Shown here piece by piece: positions 13,165 through 16,643 of a DNA stretch of 16,643 nucleotides; the first letter of the stretch is position 1, and each line of letters starts with the position of its first letter. The stretch is from contig CAYFOO010000030.1 in the NCBI GenBank assembly GCA_964344775.1, positions 1 through 16,643 of the forward strand, given 5' to 3'. Below the pieces are notes generated by a model. That model worked only from the letters and a program-made list of their open reading frames with translations. It searched no databases and was not told where the DNA came from. A program made the position numbers and the translations under genes. The stretch is from CAYFMH01 sp964344775 (GTDB taxonomy: Bacteria > Patescibacteriota > Gracilibacteria > UBA4473).

Positions 13165-15333
13165 ATGATTTTCAAAATCCAAAAACGTACCGGGGAAATT
13201 GTTGATTTCCAACCAGAAAAAATTGAAAAAGCGATTTTTTCAGCTGCTAAAGAGGTGGGGGGACAGGATGCAAAAACAGCTCATGAACTTACAAAAAAAG
13301 TAGTAAAATTGCTTAATAAACAGTTCAAAGACAAAATTCCTTCGGTCGAAGAAGTTCAAGATCTCGTAGAAAAAACCCTTATCGAGGAGGGACATGCTGC
13401 CACTGCCAAGTCTTACATTATTTATCGAGAGAGAAGATCTCAGGCCCGGGAAGATAAAAATGTTGTGGTAGACGTAGAAAACACTATTTCCGAATATCTA
13501 AACAAACTCGACTGGCGAGTAAATGCAAATTCTAATCAAGGATACAGCTTGGGAGGAATGATCCTCAATACTTCTGGAAAAGTAACTGCCAACTACTGGC
13601 TCTCCCACATTTATCCGCGGGAAGTAGGGGATGCACATCGAAATGCTGACATGCACATTCATGATCTGGATATGTTCTCCGGTTACTGTGCTGGATGGAG
13701 CCTAAGAGTACTTATTGAAGAAGGTTTTAATGGTGTGCCGGACAAAACAGAAAGTGCACCGCCTAAGCATCTCTCTACTGCAGTGAGTCAGATGGTAAAT
13801 TTCCTCGGAACATTGCAAAATGAATGGGCTGGAGCACAGGCTTTCTCTAGTTTTGATACCTATCTCGCTCCTTTTGTAAAAAAATATGAAATGGAAATCG
13901 AAAAAGATATTGAAGAATCTGGGTTTTATAATTTTCCAAACGAAGAAGCAAAACAAGAATTTATTGATAAAAAGACATATGATTACACGCTGCAGAATAT
14001 GCAAAGCTTTGTTTTCAACCTCAATGTGCCATCCAGGTGGGGGACTCAAACGCCTTTTACCAATGTCACGCTGGATTGGAAATGTCCAGAGGATTTGAAA
14101 ACTAAAAAGTTAAAATTAGGCGGGAAGCCTTTTGATTACACCTTCGGAGAACTTCAAAAACAAATGGATGTGGTGAACCGAGCTTATATTGAAGTAATGA
14201 CCGCTGGAGATGCAAAAGGACGAGTATTTACCTTCCCGATCCCAACGTACAACATTACAAAAGATTTTGATTGGGAAGATCCAAACACAGAGCCACTTTT
14301 TGAAATGACGGCTAAATACGGGATGCCGTACTTCCAAAACTTCATCAACTCTGACATGGATCCAAATCACATCCGATCGATGTGTTGTCGATTGCAGTTG
14401 GATCTCAACGAATTGCTCAAGCGAGGAAATGGACTTTTTGGTTCCGCAGAAATGACTGGATCGATTGGGGTTGTTACTATCTCTACTCCACGAATCGGAT
14501 ATCAGTACAAAGGCAATAAAGAAGCCTTCCTTAAGCGAATTGGACACCTCATGGAACTTGGGAAAACCTCTCTTGAAATCAAACGAAAAGAAATTCAAAG
14601 GTGGATTGATCGAGGTCTTTTTCCATACACCAAGCGATATTTGGGACATCTAAATAATCACTTTTCAACCATTGGGATCAATGGACTCAATGAAGCGATC
14701 CGAAACTTTACTGAGGATCAGCACAATATTGCGGATGAATGGGGACAAAATTTTGCCGAAGAAGTTCTTGTATTCATGCAACAAAAACTCGTAGAATTCC
14801 AAGAAGAAACCGGCAATCTCTACAATCTAGAAGCCACTCCAGCAGAGGGGACAACATACCGATTTGCGAAGGAAGATAAGAAGCGGTTTGAGGACATCAT
14901 TCAATCTGGAACCCCAGAGGCTCCCTACTACACCAATTCATCACAATTACCAGTAGAACGTACTGCTGATGCCTTCGAGGCTCTCATGCTACAGGATCGT
15001 TTGCAGACTCGATATACGGGGGGAACAGTGCTCCATCTCTACATGGGAGAACGCATTTCCAACGCCGAGGCTTGTAAAAATATGGTCAAAAAAGCCCTGA
15101 CAAACTTTCATTTGCCTTACATCACGATCACACCGACCTTCTCTATTTGTCCGAAACATGGATACCTGGCAGGGGAGCATGACTACTGTCCAACCTGTGA
15201 CAAAGAAATTGGCTACACCGGCGACAAAAAAGAAGATGCGGAATTCCGAGAAAAGTATGATTCTAGGAGACAAAAAGCAATAAAAAAAGAATCGCCTTGC
15301 AAAATTGTAGAAAAGGAGAGAGAATTAGTGTGA
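13165..15333 (+). CDS. nrdD: Anaerobic ribonucleoside-triphosphate reductase (class III), lacking its glycyl-radical motif
   Basis: The oxygen-sensitive enzyme that reduces NTPs to dNTPs using a glycyl radical. This 722-residue chain has an N-terminal ATP cone (about 3-92) for allosteric control and the catalytic barrel, with Cys175 in FSGYCAGWSL and the radical-site loop SMCCRLQLDLNEL (Cys407/Cys408). The C-terminal metal site CPKH...YCPTC uses Cys662, His665, Cys675 and Cys678. Family members then continue into an RVxGY motif whose glycine carries the radical. Here the chain instead runs through a charged linker and ends at TGA with ...KERELV, and no RVxGY exists in this frame. The motif is in a separate ORF at 15455-15631. 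Alone the enzyme should be inactive. No nrdG activase gene follows in the window. The promoter has tandem NrdR boxes. Confidence 0.95.
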   Translation: MIFKIQKRTGEIVDFQPEKIEKAIFSAAKEVGGQDAKTAHELTKKVVKLLNKQFKDKIPSVEEVQDLVEKTLIEEGHAATAKSYIIYRERRSQAREDKNVVVDVENTISEYLNKLDWRVNANSNQGYSLGGMILNTSGKVTANYWLSHIYPREVGDAHRNADMHIHDLDMFSGYCAGWSLRVLIEEGFNGVPDKTESAPPKHLSTAVSQMVNFLGTLQNEWAGAQAFSSFDTYLAPFVKKYEMEIEKDIEESGFYNFPNEEAKQEFIDKKTYDYTLQNMQSFVFNLNVPSRWGTQTPFTNVTLDWKCPEDLKTKKLKLGGKPFDYTFGELQKQMDVVNRAYIEVMTAGDAKGRVFTFPIPTYNITKDFDWEDPNTEPLFEMTAKYGMPYFQNFINSDMDPNHIRSMCCRLQLDLNELLKRGNGLFGSAEMTGSIGVVTISTPRIGYQYKGNKEAFLKRIGHLMELGKTSLEIKRKEIQRWIDRGLFPYTKRYLGHLNNHFSTIGINGLNEAIRNFTEDQHNIADEWGQNFAEEVLVFMQQKLVEFQEETGNLYNLEATPAEGTTYRFAKEDKKRFEDIIQSGTPEAPYYTNSSQLPVERTADAFEALMLQDRLQTRYTGGTVLHLYMGERISNAEACKNMVKKALTNFHLPYITITPTFSICPKHGYLAGEHDYCPTCDKEIGYTGDKKEDAEFREKYDSRRQKAIKKESPCKIVEKERELV

Positions 15334-15349
15334 ACAAGAAAATAGAACA

Positions 15350-15426
15350 AAAGGGGAAAGGTTAAAACCCAAAACTTAAAGGTCAAAGCAAACGAAAAAC
15401 GAATGACGAAGCTCGAAAAACTAAAA
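15350..15426. repeat. Heptad array, 11 units, between the two parts of nrdD
   Basis: Eleven consecutive 7-bp units in perfect phase. The first six begin AAA (AAAGGTT, AAAACTT, AAAGGTC and others), and the next four share NCGAA (ACGAAAA, ACGAATG and others). It is the longest array in the window and makes up most of the 121-bp gap between the nrdD stop and the glycyl-radical ORF. Confidence 0.7.
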
Positions 15427-15439
15427 CTACGTTTTAAAA

Positions 15440-15445
15440 TATAAT
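15440..15445 (+). promoter_or_regulatory. Possible -10 box for the glycyl-radical ORF
   Basis: A perfect TATAAT ends 9 nt before the ATG at 15455, the same geometry as at the 71-aa gene, and would give a near-leaderless mRNA. No convincing -35 is seen, and the region is AT-rich. Confidence 0.35.
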
Positions 15446-15454
15446 TAATATAAA

Positions 15455-15631
15455 ATGACAAAAGATTCATCGGCATCGGATCAGAGAACACGCTGCGAAG
15501 TGTGGACTCGAGTAATGGGATACCACCGTTCTGTTTCTCATTTCAATATTGGGAAAAAGTCAGAACATTGTTCTCGGCAACATTTTCAAGAAGTGATTTC
15601 AGCAAATTCTGATTTCTGTTGCAAATATTAG
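15455..15631 (+). CDS. Detached glycyl-radical domain of anaerobic ribonucleotide reductase
   Basis: A 58-codon ORF that is easy to miss. It reads MTKDSSASDQRTRCEVW, then TRVMGYHRSVSHFNIGKKSEH, then a short tail ending in CCKY. CEVWTRVMGYHR with the following FN.GK.SEH matches the extreme C-terminus of class III reductases, where the glycine of RVxGY (here Gly22) is converted to the radical by NrdG. It lies 121 bp after the nrdD stop, offset by one base from the nrdD frame, and an in-frame TAA sits 9 nt before its ATG, so it cannot be a simple frameshift extension. It may be a real separate subunit working in trans, as GrcA (YfiD) does for pyruvate formate-lyase, or the remnant of a broken gene. 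Its 3' end overlaps the convergent TrmB-type gene by 4 bp. The domain identity is confident; expression is unproven. Confidence 0.8.
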   Translation: MTKDSSASDQRTRCEVWTRVMGYHRSVSHFNIGKKSEHCSRQHFQEVISANSDFCCKY

Positions 15632-16440
15632 TTTTTTTGAACTTTTTTTAGCTTTTTACAGATCTCTTCGTCTTCTCTGAGGGCATTATTCCAGGCCTGT
15701 TCGAAAAGAAATTTTTGCATCTCCACCATGTTTTTATTCTGTACCATGTAGGCAAAATACTGTTCCTGATGAGCGGTAAAAGCCCAACTTTTGTCTTCAT
15801 ACCAAAAAAGATGGCTGTAGCTTATCGGGAAAGATTGCGGATGAACTAATAAACTTTGCCGTTTCATTTTTGCATCATCTTCAAATTTAGATTTCACAGC
15901 TTTTTCACTAAAAGGCACAATAATTCGAAGGAAAACATTTTTTCGGATTCGTTCGGGAATGAAAAATGCCGCATCTCGGTTTACATCATCCAATTCCTCA
16001 TGTCCGGTTCCATAACCAATCAACGCCTCATTTTCGTGAATATCTTCAATGAGGTCTCTGTAAGCTTTGATCACTCCATCATGCCCCTCATAAAATTTAA
16101 CTTTTGGCAGCGTGTTGTAGGGATTCATCCGTGCTTTGAGGTTCTGAATGATTCGATCTACTAGTTCTCGTTGATTTTTTAACTGAGCCATCTTTCGATC
16201 CAAAAGGAAGTATAGCTTTTCTGGGTCATCAGGAGCATAATAAACGGTATTCCCTTTTTTGGTTATACTGAGCAAGCCTTTTTCTACCAATTCATTGCAA
16301 AGATACTGAGTAGAACTTCTCGCTAACTCTGTACGTTTGGCGATAGGGGAGACGGGGCTAGTTCCCAGGCCAAGAATAGCCAGGTAAACCGCTATTTCTT
16401 TTTCACTGAGGCCGAGACTGGTGAGGGTGGCTTCAATCAT
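15628..16440 (-). CDS. TrmB-family transcriptional regulator
   Basis: A 270-residue regulator counted from ATG 16440. A winged helix-turn-helix covers about 8-72 (GLSEKEIAVYLAILGLG, SPIAKRTELARSSTQYLCNELVEKGLL, then the wing ITKKGNTVYYAP). A coiled-coil helix spans about 75-108, and the C-terminal effector domain (113-252, starting KVKFYEGHDGVIKAYRDLIEDI) has the fold usually found after TrmB helices, where sugars or other small ligands bind in known members. An upstream ATG at 16533 would add 31 residues, but much of that extension is translated heptad repeat (TYNLSPTTYNLYP), so the shorter start is preferred. The gene converges on the glycyl-radical ORF with a 4-bp overlap. Ligand and targets are unknown; autoregulation is possible through the palindrome at 16594-16605. 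Confidence 0.88.
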   Translation of the reverse strand: MIEATLTSLGLSEKEIAVYLAILGLGTSPVSPIAKRTELARSSTQYLCNELVEKGLLSITKKGNTVYYAPDDPEKLYFLLDRKMAQLKNQRELVDRIIQNLKARMNPYNTLPKVKFYEGHDGVIKAYRDLIEDIHENEALIGYGTGHEELDDVNRDAAFFIPERIRKNVFLRIIVPFSEKAVKSKFEDDAKMKRQSLLVHPQSFPISYSHLFWYEDKSWAFTAHQEQYFAYMVQNKNMVEMQKFLFEQAWNNALREDEEICKKLKKVQKN

Positions 16441-16442
16441 GG

Positions 16443-16484
16443 GATAAAGGTTGTAAGTTGTAGGTGAGAGGTTGTAGGTATTTT
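16443..16484. repeat. Heptad array, about 6 units (GTTGTAG-like)
   Basis: In-phase 7-bp units including GTTGTAA (16450) and GTTGTAG (16457 and 16471). It lies directly upstream of the preferred TrmB start. The 12-mer TTGTAAGTTGTA is shared with the array after adk. Confidence 0.6.
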
Positions 16485-16593
16485 TTAATTTTAAAAAATT
16501 TTCGGCTGCTTGTTTTGTTGATAGCTGGTGCATTGTCGCCAGTAGTTAGTGTCATTTTTTAAACGCTTAAATAAGCCATTAATTTTGTGTTTT

Positions 16594-16633
16594 TAGTGCA
16601 CACTAGTCATAATTATTTGATAAAAAAAGTCAA
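16594..16633 (-). promoter_or_regulatory. Possible promoter and operator of the TrmB-type gene
   Basis: On the minus strand TTGACT (16633-16628) is 16 bp from TATGAC (16611-16606). A small palindrome, TAGTG/CACTA around CA (16594-16605), covers the predicted start site and could be an autoregulatory operator. The remaining bases to 16643 show no gene start that stays open. Confidence 0.4.
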
Positions 16634-16643
16634 GAGCTTCATG

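Noticed and set aside
14116..14649. Long antisense ORF on the minus strand inside nrdD
   Set aside because: It is a shadow of the well-conserved nrdD frame, and its translation has no recognisable motif.
15350..15426. CRISPR-like repeats in the heptad arrays
   Set aside because: Units are 7 bp, adjacent and degenerate; there are no spacers and no cas genes.
15290..15460. A simple sequencing frameshift as the reason for the missing NrdD glycyl-radical motif
   Set aside because: The gap between the two parts is 121 bp with several in-frame stops, including a TAA 9 nt before the small ORF's ATG. One or two indels cannot restore a continuous frame.
1..16643. UGA recoded to glycine, as in Gracilibacteria/Absconditabacteria
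   Set aside because: nrdD and rsmF end at TGA at sensible places, and the conserved proteins are full length with standard translation and no internal TGA.
1..16643. tRNA or rRNA genes
   Set aside because: No stretch with a T-loop-like GTTCGAATC and matching acceptor arms, and no rRNA-like conserved sequence, was seen on either strand.

Overview
This 16.6 kb window looks like a piece of a small, AT-rich bacterial genome. The best guess is a Patescibacteria/CPR lineage, possibly Peregrinibacteria, but this is inferred from gene content and style and no rRNA gene is present to test it. Genes are packed tightly and mostly on the minus strand. TGA is used as a real stop (nrdD, rsmF), so the UGA-glycine code of Gracilibacteria/Absconditabacteria does not apply. 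None of the gene starts I inspected has a recognisable Shine-Dalgarno sequence. No tRNA, rRNA, CRISPR array or insertion sequence was seen.

Layout. 92-508: small acidic protein of unknown function. 509-1331: a PIN toxin / AbrB antitoxin operon with its own promoter and operator-like repeats, enclosed by 38-39 bp direct repeats; the right copy is the 3' coding end of the neighbouring rRNA methyltransferase gene. 1290-2831: RsmF-type 16S rRNA m5C methyltransferase carrying two in-frame palindromic insertions. 2873-3229: four-helix-bundle protein between inverted heptad arrays. 3277-4272: glyceraldehyde-3-phosphate dehydrogenase. 4355-4969: M50 membrane protease. 5118-6017: lytic transglycosylase. 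6058-7224: unknown 388-aa protein. 7285-7408: possible structured RNA. 7469-9777: murG then ftsW (lipid II synthesis and polymerisation), with a third in-frame palindromic insertion in murG. 9844-10467: adenylate kinase with a Cys4 lid. 10534-11610: LeuB-like dehydrogenase with an altered cofactor loop. 11688-12512 and 12602-12817: unknown proteins. 12907-15631: anaerobic ribonucleotide reductase region. 15628-16440: TrmB-family regulator.

The most striking part is the reductase. nrdD (13165-15333) has the ATP cone, both active-site cysteines and the zinc site, but its frame stops before the glycyl-radical motif. That motif (RVMGY) is in a separate 58-codon ORF at 15455-15631, in another reading frame and with a TATAAT box 9 nt before its ATG. 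The 121 bp between them contains eleven 7-bp units in perfect phase. The nrdD promoter carries two NrdR-box-like palindromes 32 bp apart, centre to centre, so the region is probably under NrdR control.

The same 7-bp phasing recurs in many other intergenic gaps, with a different unit sequence at each place. Together with the in-frame PLI(K/R)G palindromes, it suggests two kinds of small sequence expansion acting on this genome. Most of the remaining genes are ordinary housekeeping functions: cell wall synthesis and turnover, glycolysis, nucleotide metabolism and rRNA modification.
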